Notes under the pieces: generated by a model
What the model saw: the letters and a program-made list of their open reading frames with translations, nothing else
Told to the model about the DNA's origin: nothing
Databases searched by the model: none
Assembly: GCA_017615355.1 (NCBI GenBank)
Contig: JAGAAJ010000046.1
Coordinates: 28,242 to 92,241, forward strand
DNA length: 64,000 nucleotides
DNA from: Prevotella sp.
GTDB taxonomy: Bacteria > Bacteroidota > Bacteroidia > Bacteroidales > Bacteroidaceae
Reading direction: 5' to 3'
Program-made: the position numbers and the translations under genes
Shown here: piece after piece, positions 1-9,017 of the stretch
Position numbering within the stretch: the stretch's first letter is position 1
Layout of the letters: every line of letters starts with the position of its first letter

Positions 1-622
1 CCTGCTCTTCCCTGGCGAATGGCACAGCTACCACCCCACGGGTCCGAAGGGATGGAAGAAATACTGGATAGGCTTCCACGGCCACAATATGGATGACCGT
101 GTGCGGGCAGGATTCCTCTCGCCCACCAAGCCCATCTACCACGTAGGTTTCTCCGACGACATCGTCAAACTCTACCGCTCAGCCTACGATGCTGCGCAAG
201 TCGAGGCCGCCTACTCGCAGCAGGTCATGGCCGGTATCGTCAACCACCTCATCGGCCTGATGTATTCCTTGGAACGTAACATCGAGCTGCAGACACGCAA
301 CCTGGCACACGTCGACATGATCAACCGTGCCCGTCTGCGCATCCGCGAAGAGCTGGAGTCGTCGCTCACCATCCAGCAGGTGGCCGAAGACCTCGGTGTC
401 AGCTACTCCAATTTCCGCAAGCTATTCAAGGAGCATACCGGCCTCTCGCCTGCCACTTATCAGCAGGACCTGCGCCTGCAGCGAGCCAAGGAGTTGCTCA
501 CCACCACCGACATGAGCATCAAGGAAATAGCCTACCGCCTCAACTTCGAGTCGCCCGACTATTTCTCCTCCAAATTCAAGATTAAAACCGGACGCAAACC
601 CAGCGACCTTCGTCAGGGATAA
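1..622 (+). CDS. AraC-family transcriptional regulator (3' part)
   Basis: The gene is cut by the left edge. The frame is open from base 2 and already encodes LLFPGEWHSYHP, typical of the cupin-like sensor domain of AraC regulators, so the ATG at 89 is internal. The C-terminal ~100 residues hold two helix-turn-helix units: LTIQQVAEDLGVSYSNFRKL and MSIKEIAYRLNFESPDYFSS. Such proteins bind DNA as dimers and often control nearby carbohydrate or transport genes, but the regulated genes lie outside the window or are unknown. The stop at 620-622 is followed 17 bp later by a repeat array. The family call is secure; the ligand is unknown. Confidence 0.93.
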   Translation, partial: LLFPGEWHSYHPTGPKGWKKYWIGFHGHNMDDRVRAGFLSPTKPIYHVGFSDDIVKLYRSAYDAAQVEAAYSQQVMAGIVNHLIGLMYSLERNIELQTRNLAHVDMINRARLRIREELESSLTIQQVAEDLGVSYSNFRKLFKEHTGLSPATYQQDLRLQRAKELLTTTDMSIKEIAYRLNFESPDYFSSKFKIKTGRKPSDLRQG

Positions 623-638
623 TACCACATTTTTTTCT

Positions 639-730
639 AGAGCCTCTTTTTTTTGCTGCGGAGCCTCCAAAATTTCCTGCGGAGCCTCCAAAAATTTCTG
701 CGGAGCCTCCGCAGCAAAAAAAAGAGGCTC
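639..730. repeat. 21-bp-period GAGCCTC array with perfect terminal inverted repeat
   Basis: Units RGAGCCTCY start at 639, 660, 681 and 702, exactly 21 bp apart, with T/A-rich spacers. Bases 640-663 and 707-730 form a perfect 24-bp inverted repeat around a 43-nt loop. The array fills the gap between two convergent genes, ending 3 bp before the stop of the minus-strand gene. A transcript from either side would fold into a long hairpin, so a terminator or mRNA 3'-end role is possible. Related 21-bp arrays occur at 23399 and 55414. Confidence 0.85.
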
Positions 731-733
731 CAT

Positions 734-1330
734 TTAAAGTTGCCCGGCCTCAACCATTAGCACAACCCGTTCTGTCAGTTTATCGACGCCGTCGGGACGG
801 TAGCCTTTCTTCAGCGAGGCGCCAAACATCCAGGCGAATGCCTGCCACATACCGGCACGCACAGGACCGATGAAGGCCTGGATGGCCTCGTAGGCCGTGG
901 AGTTGCACTCACGGTCAACGAGTTTGATAAGCAGTTTGCCCTGGGCAAACGTCAGTTTCTTCATCTTCGGCTTGTACTCCGCCACAATGCTCGTCTCGAC
1001 ACGTTTCATGTGCTCTTCACGCTCGCGTTTCGTCGGCAGCGTCTCCAGATACTCGGCTGTCTCCATCAGCATCTGGCGCACCTCTTTTGCTATGGGCAGC
1101 ACCTTCTTCACATTGCGCACCAAACGGGTATAGGCCTGCTGCTGCCGCTTGTTCTTGAACGTGGGCTCGGGATAGACATAGACATTCTGCATCTCCATGT
1201 ACTGGATGGTGTCGCCGTCGACCAGCGTCTTGCTCACCTTCACCATCGGAACGAACTCAGGATCGTCCTGAGCCGCCACCGGCGTCAGCATTGCCGCAAA
1301 CATTGCGAAAAAGGTGAAGAATCGTTTCAT
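734..1330 (-). CDS. DUF4294 family exported protein
   Basis: A protein of 198 residues that I recognise as the Bacteroidetes DUF4294 family, of unknown function. The start is placed at 1330 (MKRFFTFFAMFAAML...), giving a signal peptide that ends near PVAAQ; an upstream ATG at 1339 would only add three residues and lies on the promoter box. The mature part carries the conserved stretch YVYPEPTFKNKRQQQAYTRL, a helical basic middle, and a C-terminal region with FIGPVRAGMWQAFAWMFG. It is probably periplasmic. It is transcribed away from the tlpA-like gene from a separate promoter whose -7 box ends only 6 nt before the ATG. Confidence 0.85.
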   Translation of the reverse strand: MKRFFTFFAMFAAMLTPVAAQDDPEFVPMVKVSKTLVDGDTIQYMEMQNVYVYPEPTFKNKRQQQAYTRLVRNVKKVLPIAKEVRQMLMETAEYLETLPTKREREEHMKRVETSIVAEYKPKMKKLTFAQGKLLIKLVDRECNSTAYEAIQAFIGPVRAGMWQAFAWMFGASLKKGYRPDGVDKLTERVVLMVEAGQL

Positions 1331-1336
1331 AGGCGG

Positions 1337-1344
1337 CAAAGTTA
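1337..1344 (-). promoter_or_regulatory. -7 box (TAACTTTG) for DUF4294 gene
   Basis: On the minus strand TAACTTTG matches the Bacteroidetes TAnnTTTG element. Six bases separate it from the ATG at 1330, so the transcript probably begins at or within a few bases of the start codon. Confidence 0.65.
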
Positions 1345-1388
1345 CACATTTTTTGCAGTTTTTCCTATGCAGATTAGATTAAAAATTG

Positions 1389-1396
1389 TAATTTTG
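1389..1396 (+). promoter_or_regulatory. -7 box (TAATTTTG) for the 1430-6900 operon
   Basis: TAATTTTG on the plus strand, 33 bp before the ATG at 1430, fits the TAnnTTTG consensus. It is arranged divergently from the DUF4294 promoter. Confidence 0.55.
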
Positions 1397-1429
1397 CCAC
1401 CGATTTCAACATATTTATATTTTAAGGGA

Positions 1430-1915
1430 ATGAAAAGACTGTTTTTCGTAGCTTTGCTGATGGCTTTTGTCAGTACCGCCTTCGCCCAGCTACCCAGCGT
1501 ATCGCTGAAGGATATCAACGGCAACAGCGTGAATACCGCCGAACTGAACAACGACGGCAAACCTTTCATCATCGATTTCTTCGCCACGTGGTGCAAGCCC
1601 TGCAACCGCGAGCTGGATGCCATCGCCGAGGTCTATGACGAGTGGCGCGAAGAGACGGGCGTGAAAGTCTTCGCCGTCAGTATCGATGTAGCCCAGAACA
1701 TCAACAAGGTGAAGCCCCTCGTCGACAACCACGGATGGGAGTATGACGTGCTGCTCGACCCCAACAGCGATTTCAAGCGTGCATTGGGCATCCAGATGAT
1801 TCCCTACGTGCTCATCGTCGACGGCAAGGGCAATATCGTCTACAAGCACAACGGTTACACCGACGGCGCCGAGCTGGAACTCATTGAGAAGGTTCGCGAA
1901 CTGATTAAGGAATGA
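1430..1915 (+). CDS. TlpA-like thioredoxin family protein
   Basis: A 161-residue exported thioredoxin-fold protein. The ATG at 1430 gives a signal peptide (MKRLFFVALLMAFVSTAFAQ); the longer open frame upstream has no family similarity. The active site FFATWCKPC lies at about residues 46-54 and the cis-proline region is MIPYVLIVDGKGN. TlpA/ResA-type proteins reduce or exchange disulfides in the periplasm. Its stop overlaps the next ATG (ATGA, 1912-1915), so it is translationally coupled to the DUF6029 barrel gene. The neighbouring Omp28 proteins also carry CxxC motifs, which suggests a shared envelope redox or assembly role (inference). Confidence 0.9.
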   Translation: MKRLFFVALLMAFVSTAFAQLPSVSLKDINGNSVNTAELNNDGKPFIIDFFATWCKPCNRELDAIAEVYDEWREETGVKVFAVSIDVAQNINKVKPLVDNHGWEYDVLLDPNSDFKRALGIQMIPYVLIVDGKGNIVYKHNGYTDGAELELIEKVRELIKE

Positions 1916-3624
1916 AGAAGCTGCTATTTGTTTCGGCTTGTTTATTGGCTTTGGGTGCCGCCGCACAGGACAACAAAATCACTGTCAGCGGCAGCGTGCA
2001 GAGCGACGTACTGGTGCCGCAGGACGATGAGAAGACGGGTGCCACGAAGACCGGCGACGTGCTGACCAACACCTATGTCGACGTGCAGCTGCTGCATCGT
2101 GACTTCGAAGCCAGTGCCCGAATGGAATACATGGAGCATCCGTTGCCGGGTTTCGAGAACGACTTCAAGGGCTGGGGCGTGCCACATTTCTATGCCAAGG
2201 GTCGCTTGGGACACCAAGACGACGGCTCCAGCGTGGCTGAGCTCACACTCGGAACGTTCTACGAGCAGTTCGGCTCGGGCTTCATCCTCCGCACTTATGA
2301 GGAACGTGCTCTTGGCATCGACAACTCGCTCTTGGGCGGTCGCCTTGTGCTCAAACCCGCCAAAGGCCTGACAGTAAAAGCACTCTCCGGCCGTCAGCGC
2401 CATTATTGGGAGTGGAACAAAGGCCTCGTCAGCGGTGCCGACGCCGAGCTGAGCGTCGACCAATGGCTACCTTCCCTGCAAGAGCACAATGTCCGTCTGA
2501 CGCTGGGTGCCTCGTGGGTAAACAAATACGAAAAGGAAGATTACATCGAGACGCCGCCCGTCAGAAGACCGACGGAAACGGGCTACAGCTACACCACCTA
2601 CAGCGTGGCACAGCCCGAGTATGTCAATGCGTGGGACGTGCGTGCCAACCTGAACATAGGCAACGTGTCGCTCCTGGCCGAATATGCACAAAAGAGCGAC
2701 GACCCCTCACAGGCCAACGGCTACATCTACGGTAAGGGTAGCGCCGCCATGCTCTCCGCATCCTACTCGAAGAAAGGCCTCAGCCTCCTGCTGCAGGCCA
2801 AGCGCTCGGAGAATATGTCATTCAAGAGCAAGCGCACCGTCCTCGGCATCTCCAGCGCCATCAACCATCTGCCGGCCTTTACCCAGGATCACACCTACGC
2901 CCTCGCCGCGCTCTATCCCTATGCCACACAGTTGGCCGACGGCGAGTGGGCCTATCAGGCCGAGCTGGGCTATAACTTCAAGCGCAATACCCCCCTGGGC
3001 GGCAAATACGGCATGAACATCAAGGTGAACTACAGCTACGTGCGTGCCATCGACCGCCAGTTCAACGGCGCCGACGTCATCTCGCTCACCAAGAGTAACA
3101 TGACCTATGCCGGCACCGAAGGCTACACCTCGAAGTTCTTCAAGTGGGGCGACCAGACCTATTATCAGGACTTGGACATCCAGCTCTCACGCAAACTGTC
3201 GAAGGCGTTTAAGCTCAATCTGATGTACATGAACCAGCGCTACAACAAGACCGTGATTGAAGGCGAGGGAGGCATGATCCACAGCAATATCTTCGTGGCC
3301 GACGGCAAATACCAGTTCTCGCCGAAGACCACGTTGCGCATTGAGGCCCAATACCTCAACACCAAGCAGGACGAGGGCGACTGGCTCTTCGGCCTGGCCG
3401 AACTATCATTGGTGCCTCATTGGATGATTACCATCAGCGACCAGTGGAACTGTGGCGTCACCGACATCCACTACTATCAGGGCCTTGTCACCTACAACAC
3501 GGGTGCCCACCGTCTGCAGGCAGGCTATGTACGTACGCAGGCCGGCTACAGCTGCTCGGGAGGCGTCTGCCGCTGGATTCCGGCTCAGAAGGGCTTCACA
3601 CTCAGCTACAATTATAATTTCTGA
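1912..3624 (+). CDS. DUF6029 family outer-membrane beta-barrel protein
   Basis: A 570-residue protein starting in the ATGA overlap with the thioredoxin gene. The signal peptide is MKKLLFVSACLLALGAAAQ. Many alternating amphipathic strands and a C-terminal phenylalanine (FTLSYNYNF) indicate an outer-membrane barrel. The N-terminal part (NTYVDVQLLHRDFEASARME, then FYEQFGSGFILRTYEERALG) matches what I know as DUF6029 in Bacteroidetes. A CSGGVCRW pair of cysteines near the C-terminus could be a substrate of the coupled thioredoxin (inference). The function is not established. Confidence 0.83.
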   Translation: MKKLLFVSACLLALGAAAQDNKITVSGSVQSDVLVPQDDEKTGATKTGDVLTNTYVDVQLLHRDFEASARMEYMEHPLPGFENDFKGWGVPHFYAKGRLGHQDDGSSVAELTLGTFYEQFGSGFILRTYEERALGIDNSLLGGRLVLKPAKGLTVKALSGRQRHYWEWNKGLVSGADAELSVDQWLPSLQEHNVRLTLGASWVNKYEKEDYIETPPVRRPTETGYSYTTYSVAQPEYVNAWDVRANLNIGNVSLLAEYAQKSDDPSQANGYIYGKGSAAMLSASYSKKGLSLLLQAKRSENMSFKSKRTVLGISSAINHLPAFTQDHTYALAALYPYATQLADGEWAYQAELGYNFKRNTPLGGKYGMNIKVNYSYVRAIDRQFNGADVISLTKSNMTYAGTEGYTSKFFKWGDQTYYQDLDIQLSRKLSKAFKLNLMYMNQRYNKTVIEGEGGMIHSNIFVADGKYQFSPKTTLRIEAQYLNTKQDEGDWLFGLAELSLVPHWMITISDQWNCGVTDIHYYQGLVTYNTGAHRLQAGYVRTQAGYSCSGGVCRWIPAQKGFTLSYNYNF

Positions 3625-3641
3625 CTTGTAATTTGAGATTT

Positions 3642-4517
3642 ATGATTAGCAAGAAGATAGCTGCCGTCACAACGGTCATTGGTTATTGTCTAACAGTTAT
3701 TGGTTTAGCCTCCTGCTCCGACATCGACGAGGCCGACCGCCTCAAGCCCGTCAACACCATCAACCGCGACACCATCCCTGAAGTTATAGATACCACGGCC
3801 GTAGATTTCTTCGCACCCTATCAGCGCCATATCCTCATCGAGGACTTTACCGGACAGGACTGCGTGAACTGCCCCAATGCCACTGACCTCATTACACAGT
3901 TGCAGGAGATGCATGGACATGACTGCGTTGTGGCCGTCGGCATCCATTCCGGCCCACTCGGCGTAAAGCCGGAGAAGAACGCTGAGGGCCTGGCCACTGA
4001 TCTGGGCGACACCTATTATAATTACTGGAAGATTGAGATGCAGCCCTACGGCGTCATCGACCGCAGCGACGGTCCCCTCGGCACCGACATCTGGACGGCA
4101 AAGGTGAACTGGGACCTCGCCCAAGAGCAATGGCCCGCTACACAATGCAATATCTTTGTCGAGGCCACGATACCCGCCAACAGTCAACAGGCCGACATCC
4201 ACGTCACGTTGGCTGGCATGAAGGGTATCGTCAACGGAAAACTACAGCTGTGGATTACCGAGGACAACATCCAGGCCTTCCAGAAGATGCCCGATGGCAC
4301 GACCAACAAAGCCTACATCCACAACCACGTGCTACGCGATGCCGTCAACGGCACTTGGGGTGATGACTGCTCTGTGGAGGAAGGCCAGCTGTGGGAACAC
4401 GACTATACCTTCACCCTGAACAACGCCTGGAAGCCGGAAGACCTCAACATCGTGGCCTTTGTCTACAACGATGCTGGCGTGGTGCAGGCAATCTCAACGA
4501 AACTGAAAAGCGAATGA
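3642..4517 (+). CDS. Omp28-related outer membrane lipoprotein
   Basis: A 291-residue lipoprotein. The ATG at 3642 (MISKKIAAV) is preferred over a TTG at 3633. The hydrophobic segment ends in a lipobox IGLASC, about residue 23. IEDFTGQDCVNCPNATDLI near residue 73 is the Omp28 signature, a thioredoxin-like CxxC site. A surface or periplasmic disulfide-active role is likely but the substrate is unknown. It lies 17 bp after the DUF6029 gene and 52 bp before a larger Omp28-like gene, in the same orientation, so all four genes probably form one transcript ending at the 6943 terminator. Confidence 0.88.
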   Translation: MISKKIAAVTTVIGYCLTVIGLASCSDIDEADRLKPVNTINRDTIPEVIDTTAVDFFAPYQRHILIEDFTGQDCVNCPNATDLITQLQEMHGHDCVVAVGIHSGPLGVKPEKNAEGLATDLGDTYYNYWKIEMQPYGVIDRSDGPLGTDIWTAKVNWDLAQEQWPATQCNIFVEATIPANSQQADIHVTLAGMKGIVNGKLQLWITEDNIQAFQKMPDGTTNKAYIHNHVLRDAVNGTWGDDCSVEEGQLWEHDYTFTLNNAWKPEDLNIVAFVYNDAGVVQAISTKLKSE

Positions 4518-4569
4518 TGTCTTTTCACAACGAAATCAACGGATTTAACAAACTAAACCAAATAAAACC

Positions 4570-6900
4570 ATGAAGAAATTCTTTACTCTGATTGTTGCAC
4601 TCTTTGCCCTGAGCACCGCTTGGGCAGATGAGATTGACAACACCTTCCAGTTTACTGATTTGGAAGGCAATCCCGTGGCCGATGGTACGGTCATCACCAT
4701 CAACACGATCAACGAGGAGGGCCAGATGATTGTTCCCTTGAAGGTGAAGAACCTGTCGGGCGAGAAGGCTGCCGTCTCGCTTTTCGAGAACATCGACGCT
4801 ATGCCCAACGGCACTTGGCAGACTTGTGCCTTTGGCAATTGCATGCAGCTCACCGAGACGGGCTACTCACCCAAGAACATCAAAGATGCCGACTACCTTG
4901 AAGGCATTCAGACGGAGTGGATACCCGAAGCCGGCAAATATGCCACATGGGAGGCCACGCTGCAGATTCACGTATTTAATATTGTGACGACCACCCGCTT
5001 TGGTGTGACCACCGAAACCGCCGGCGAGGAAATCATCGGCTATGGTCCGAAGGTGACCGTCCGTTTCGAATACAACGACCCCAACGGTCAGTCTCAGACT
5101 GAGAAGCTGTGGTGGGGCTACGTCAACATCAACGACGACTATCTTTCAGTAGGAACGCAAACTGCCGAGACCTATTATTGCGCCAGCTGCTTTTCCAAGG
5201 ACAACCCTGCCATTGCCGGCAAGAACATTAATGCCGTGCGCTTCCGTCTGGACACCAAGAACGTGAGGAACGTGAAGGTGTGGATTGCCGAGAAGAAGCC
5301 CAGCAACCTCACTTCCGACCTGGTGAGAGTCGTGAGTTTGACTTCTCCTAAGGAGGGCATCAATGAGGTGACTTTCACCGAGCCCTATACTGTTGCCAAC
5401 AAGAACGTATACGTGGGGTACACCTTCACCATCTCGAAGTTGCAAACAACAGCCGACTCCTACCCTGTGTGCTGCACCGGCTCGGACATGGCCAACGGTC
5501 TCCTATTGAAAACATCGTCGACCACGACATCATGGACCGACCTCAATGGTTATGGCTTCGGATGCCTGCTTATGGACTTGCAGATTGAAGGTGAGTTCCC
5601 CTATCAGAATGCTGCCACCTTCGCATCAGCCGACCTTGGCGAGAGCGTTGCCGCCCTCGGTGGCACAGGCAGGCTTTGGCTGCCTGTCACTAATATGGGC
5701 ACCGCTCCGCTGCAGAACATCGACTTCACCATTACCACCGACGGAGTGGCCAGCGCAGAGCAGCACATCGACTTCAAACAGCCCATCAACTTTGGTGTTA
5801 CCAACACGGTGACCGTACAGGTGGATGCCGACAACGAGGGCGGACAGAAGACGAAGACCCTGAACATCACCAAGGTGAATGGCGTAGCCAACGAGAATGA
5901 TGCAGCAACTGCCACATTCACAATGACAACGCTATCGAAGCTGGTACACCGCGGCATCGCTGTCGAGGAGTTTACCGGTACACAGTGCGGCTGGTGCCCA
6001 CGTGGCATGGCCGGAATGGACAAACTGCGTCAACTCTTTGGTGATCACTTCGTAGGCACCGCTGTACACGGCTATGCTAACAGCACCTCCGACGACGCTA
6101 TGTACCTGTCGGGCTGGAGCACCAAGTATGCCAAGATATTCTCAGGCTCGGCACCCTCTTGTCAGCTGAACCGTGCCTACGGCGAGATTGACCCCTACTA
6201 TGGCACTGGCAATAGCATCGTTGACGATTTCGAGAACGAGCTGAGCATTCCTGCCGTGGTTGGCATAGACTTGAAGGGCGAGTGGAACGCTGACTCTACA
6301 AAGGTAACAGCTACCGCCACGCTCGAGGCCTTGACTCCCGGAAAGTCATATACCATAGAATATGTGCTGATAGCCGACAGTCTTAGTGGAACAGGCAAAG
6401 CCTGGAATCAGAGCAATTACTATGCAAGCTATTATTCGGCTTCCGACCTGCCCGATGATCTGGCTATGTTCGGCGCCGGTGGCCAGTACGGCCAGTCTAC
6501 CATCAAGGGCTGGACGTTCAACGATGCCGTCATTGCCACCTGCTACGTCAGCAGCAAGAACAAGACTACTGCTCCTGGCGTGCTGACCGTAGGCGAGCCT
6601 GTCACCAACACCTATGAACTGACCATGCCCACCAACGCCACCTTGAAGAAGGCCATCAACAAGAAGAATGTGGCCGTTGTGTGCCTCGTCATTGGAGAAG
6701 ACAAGACCGTGGCCAACGCCGCCAAGTTCTATATGCCTGGATACAATGAAAACGGCACGGAAGGCATCACGCTGGTACAGCAGGATAACGCCGTTGAGCA
6801 GCGTTTCTCGCTGGAAGGACACAGGTTGCAGGGCGCCAAGAAGGGCCTGAATATTATCCGTAAAGCCGACGGTACTACACGCAAAGTATTCGTCCGTTAA
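4570..6900 (+). CDS. Large Omp28-like protein with T9SS C-terminal sorting domain
   Basis: A 776-residue secreted protein. It has a signal peptide (MKKFFTLIVALFALSTAWA), an N-terminal beta-rich region of about 430 residues, then the Omp28/thioredoxin-like module with AVEEFTGTQCGWCPRGMAGM around residue 472, and a C-terminal tail RFSLEGHRLQGAKKGLNIIR...KVFVR. That tail looks like a type-A T9SS sorting signal, so the protein is probably secreted and attached at the cell surface. It is the last gene of the thioredoxin-DUF6029-Omp28 operon. Its CxxC differs from that of the shorter paralogue (CGWC against CVNC). Function beyond a thiol-active surface protein is not known. Confidence 0.87.
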   Translation: MKKFFTLIVALFALSTAWADEIDNTFQFTDLEGNPVADGTVITINTINEEGQMIVPLKVKNLSGEKAAVSLFENIDAMPNGTWQTCAFGNCMQLTETGYSPKNIKDADYLEGIQTEWIPEAGKYATWEATLQIHVFNIVTTTRFGVTTETAGEEIIGYGPKVTVRFEYNDPNGQSQTEKLWWGYVNINDDYLSVGTQTAETYYCASCFSKDNPAIAGKNINAVRFRLDTKNVRNVKVWIAEKKPSNLTSDLVRVVSLTSPKEGINEVTFTEPYTVANKNVYVGYTFTISKLQTTADSYPVCCTGSDMANGLLLKTSSTTTSWTDLNGYGFGCLLMDLQIEGEFPYQNAATFASADLGESVAALGGTGRLWLPVTNMGTAPLQNIDFTITTDGVASAEQHIDFKQPINFGVTNTVTVQVDADNEGGQKTKTLNITKVNGVANENDAATATFTMTTLSKLVHRGIAVEEFTGTQCGWCPRGMAGMDKLRQLFGDHFVGTAVHGYANSTSDDAMYLSGWSTKYAKIFSGSAPSCQLNRAYGEIDPYYGTGNSIVDDFENELSIPAVVGIDLKGEWNADSTKVTATATLEALTPGKSYTIEYVLIADSLSGTGKAWNQSNYYASYYSASDLPDDLAMFGAGGQYGQSTIKGWTFNDAVIATCYVSSKNKTTAPGVLTVGEPVTNTYELTMPTNATLKKAINKKNVAVVCLVIGEDKTVANAAKFYMPGYNENGTEGITLVQQDNAVEQRFSLEGHRLQGAKKGLNIIRKADGTTRKVFVR

Positions 6901-6942
6901 ACGGCTGTCTGTGCTCCGCACAGAAAGGGTAATTTTGTTTTG

Positions 6943-6990
6943 AAAAAAGCGAAAGAAAATCCATTTTTTCTTTCGCTTTTTGCTCGTTTT
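6943..6990 (+). terminator. Rho-independent terminator after the Omp28 operon
   Basis: The 16-nt arms at 6944-6959 and 6966-6981 (core GCGAAAGAAAA / TTTTCTTTCGC) form a hairpin with a 6-nt loop, followed by tgctcgtttttt. It lies between the Omp28-like gene and the gyrB -7 box. Confidence 0.85.
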
Positions 6991-6994
6991 TTAG

Positions 6995-7002
6995 TACCTT
7001 TG
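6995..7002 (+). promoter_or_regulatory. gyrB -7 box (TACCTTTG)
   Basis: TACCTTTG, a perfect TAnnTTTG element, 25 bp before the gyrB ATG and directly after the preceding terminator. gyrB therefore has its own promoter. Confidence 0.75.
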
Positions 7003-7027
7003 CACCGTAATTAGGAAACATAGAAAA

Positions 7028-9001
7028 ATGACTGACGAACAGATTCAGAACGAGAACTATTCCGCGAGTAATATTCAGGTACTTGAGGGACTGGAGGCCG
7101 TGCGCAAGCGTCCGGCCATGTATATTGGAGACATCAGCGAAAAGGGTTTGCACCACCTGGTCAACGAGACGGTTGACAACTCTATCGACGAGGCGATGGC
7201 AGGCTACTGCACCCATATCGAGGTCACTATCAACGAAGACAATAGCATCACCGTACAGGACAACGGCCGCGGTATTCCCGTGGATGAACACGAGAAGATG
7301 CACAAGAGCGCCCTTGAGGTGGTGATGACCGTGCTGCACGCCGGCGGCAAGTTCGATAAGGGCAGCTATAAGGTTTCTGGCGGTCTGCACGGCGTCGGTG
7401 TCAGCTGCGTTAACGCGCTGTCGACACACATGTTGTCACAGGTGTTCCGCAACGGGCATATCTATCAGCAGGAATACGAGAAGGGCAAGCCCCTCTACGA
7501 CGTGAAGATTGTGGGCGACACCGACCTGACCGGTACGCGCCAGCAGTTCTGGCCCGACCCCACCATCTTTACTACCACTGAGTATAAGTACGACATCATT
7601 GCCAAGCGCATGCGCGAGCTGGCCTACCTCAACGCTGGCATCACCATCACCCTGACCGATTTGAGGCCCGACGAGGAGGGCAATCTGCGCCAGCCCGAGG
7701 TGTTCCACGCCAAGGAAGGCTTGAAGGAGTTCGTGCGCTACGTGGATCGTCACCGCACGCACCTCTTCGATGACGTCATCTATCTGAAGACCGAGAAGCA
7801 GGGCACTCCTATTGAGGTGGCCGTGATGTACAACACAGACTACAGCGAGAACATCCACTCCTACGTCAACAATATCAACACCATCGAAGGCGGTACACAC
7901 CTGCAGGGCTTCCGTATGGCCCTGACCAGGACGCTGAAGAAATATGCTGACGAAGACGCTAACATCTCGAAGCAGATTGAGAAGGCGAAGATTGAGATTG
8001 CCGGCGAGGACTTCCGCGAAGGTTTGACGGCTGTCATCAGCATCAAGGTGGCTGAGCCGCAGTTTGAGGGCCAGACCAAGACGAAGCTGGGCAACAGCGA
8101 GGTGGTGGGTGCCGTCAATGCTGCCGTAGGCGAGGCGCTGACCAACTATCTGGAGGAGCATCCGAAAGAGGCCAAGCTCATCTGCGAGAAAGTCGTCCTG
8201 GCCGCTACCGCACGTATCGCCGCCCGCAAGGCACGTGAGAGCGTACAGCGCAAAAACCCGATGAGCGGCGGCGGACTGCCCGGCAAGCTGGCCGACTGCT
8301 CGAACAAAGACCCGAAGACCTGCGAGATCTTCCTCGTCGAGGGTGACTCCGCAGGTGGTAGCGCCAAGCAGGGTCGCGACCGTCACTTCCAGGCCATCCT
8401 GCCTTTGCGCGGAAAGATTCTGAACGTGGAGAAGGTGCAATGGCACCGTGTCTTTGAGGCCGAGTCGGTGATGAACATCATCCAGAGTATCGGCGTGCGC
8501 TTCGGGGTAGACGGCGAGGGCGACCGCGAGGCCAATGTCGACAAGCTGCGCTACGACAAGATTATTATCATGACCGATGCCGACGTCGATGGCTCGCACA
8601 TCGACACGCTGATTATGACGCTCTTCTACCGCTTCATGCCCAAGGTCATTCAGGAGGGACACCTCTACATCGCCACGCCACCCTTGTACAAGTGCACGTA
8701 CAAGAAGGTCAGCGAGTATTGCTACACCGAGCAGCAGCGCCAGATGTTCATCGACAAATACGTGGCTGGCGACGAGAACTCCACCGCCCTGCACACACAG
8801 CGCTACAAAGGTCTCGGTGAGATGAACCCCGAACAGCTGTGGGAGACGACCATGAATCCCGAGAACCGCCTCTTGAAGCAGGTGACCATTGAGAACGCCG
8901 CCGAGGCCGACGAGATTTTCTCCATGCTGATGGGCGATGACGTGGAGCCACGCCGCGAGTTCATCGAGAAGAACGCCACCTACGCCAACATCGACGCATA
9001 G
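7028..9001 (+). CDS. gyrB: DNA gyrase subunit B
   Basis: A 657-residue type IIA topoisomerase ATPase subunit; with GyrA it introduces negative supercoils. The GHKL ATPase motifs are intact: VDNSIDEAMAGY, DNGRGIPVDEHEK and GGLHGVGVSCVNALS. They are followed by the transducer domain, the TOPRIM domain (FLVEGDSAGGSAKQGRDR with catalytic Glu, and MTDADVDGSHI with the metal-binding aspartates) and the C-terminal QRYKGLGEMNPEQLW. The start MTDEQIQNENYSASNIQVLE and the length fit Bacteroidetes GyrB better than ParE. It is monocistronic, with its own promoter and a strong terminator at 9018. Confidence 0.97.
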   Translation: MTDEQIQNENYSASNIQVLEGLEAVRKRPAMYIGDISEKGLHHLVNETVDNSIDEAMAGYCTHIEVTINEDNSITVQDNGRGIPVDEHEKMHKSALEVVMTVLHAGGKFDKGSYKVSGGLHGVGVSCVNALSTHMLSQVFRNGHIYQQEYEKGKPLYDVKIVGDTDLTGTRQQFWPDPTIFTTTEYKYDIIAKRMRELAYLNAGITITLTDLRPDEEGNLRQPEVFHAKEGLKEFVRYVDRHRTHLFDDVIYLKTEKQGTPIEVAVMYNTDYSENIHSYVNNINTIEGGTHLQGFRMALTRTLKKYADEDANISKQIEKAKIEIAGEDFREGLTAVISIKVAEPQFEGQTKTKLGNSEVVGAVNAAVGEALTNYLEEHPKEAKLICEKVVLAATARIAARKARESVQRKNPMSGGGLPGKLADCSNKDPKTCEIFLVEGDSAGGSAKQGRDRHFQAILPLRGKILNVEKVQWHRVFEAESVMNIIQSIGVRFGVDGEGDREANVDKLRYDKIIIMTDADVDGSHIDTLIMTLFYRFMPKVIQEGHLYIATPPLYKCTYKKVSEYCYTEQQRQMFIDKYVAGDENSTALHTQRYKGLGEMNPEQLWETTMNPENRLLKQVTIENAAEADEIFSMLMGDDVEPRREFIEKNATYANIDA

Positions 9002-9017
9002 GTCGCGAGGGAAAAAC

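Noticed and set aside
639-730. CRISPR array
   Set aside because: Period is 21 bp with cores of 9 bp and no unique spacers of CRISPR length; no cas genes.
6901-7027. Chromosomal origin near gyrB
   Set aside because: No dnaA, dnaN or DnaA-box cluster is visible; only a terminator and promoter.
7028-9001. Assignment of the topoisomerase gene as parE
   Set aside because: N-terminus and length match Bacteroidetes GyrB, and there is no neighbouring parC.
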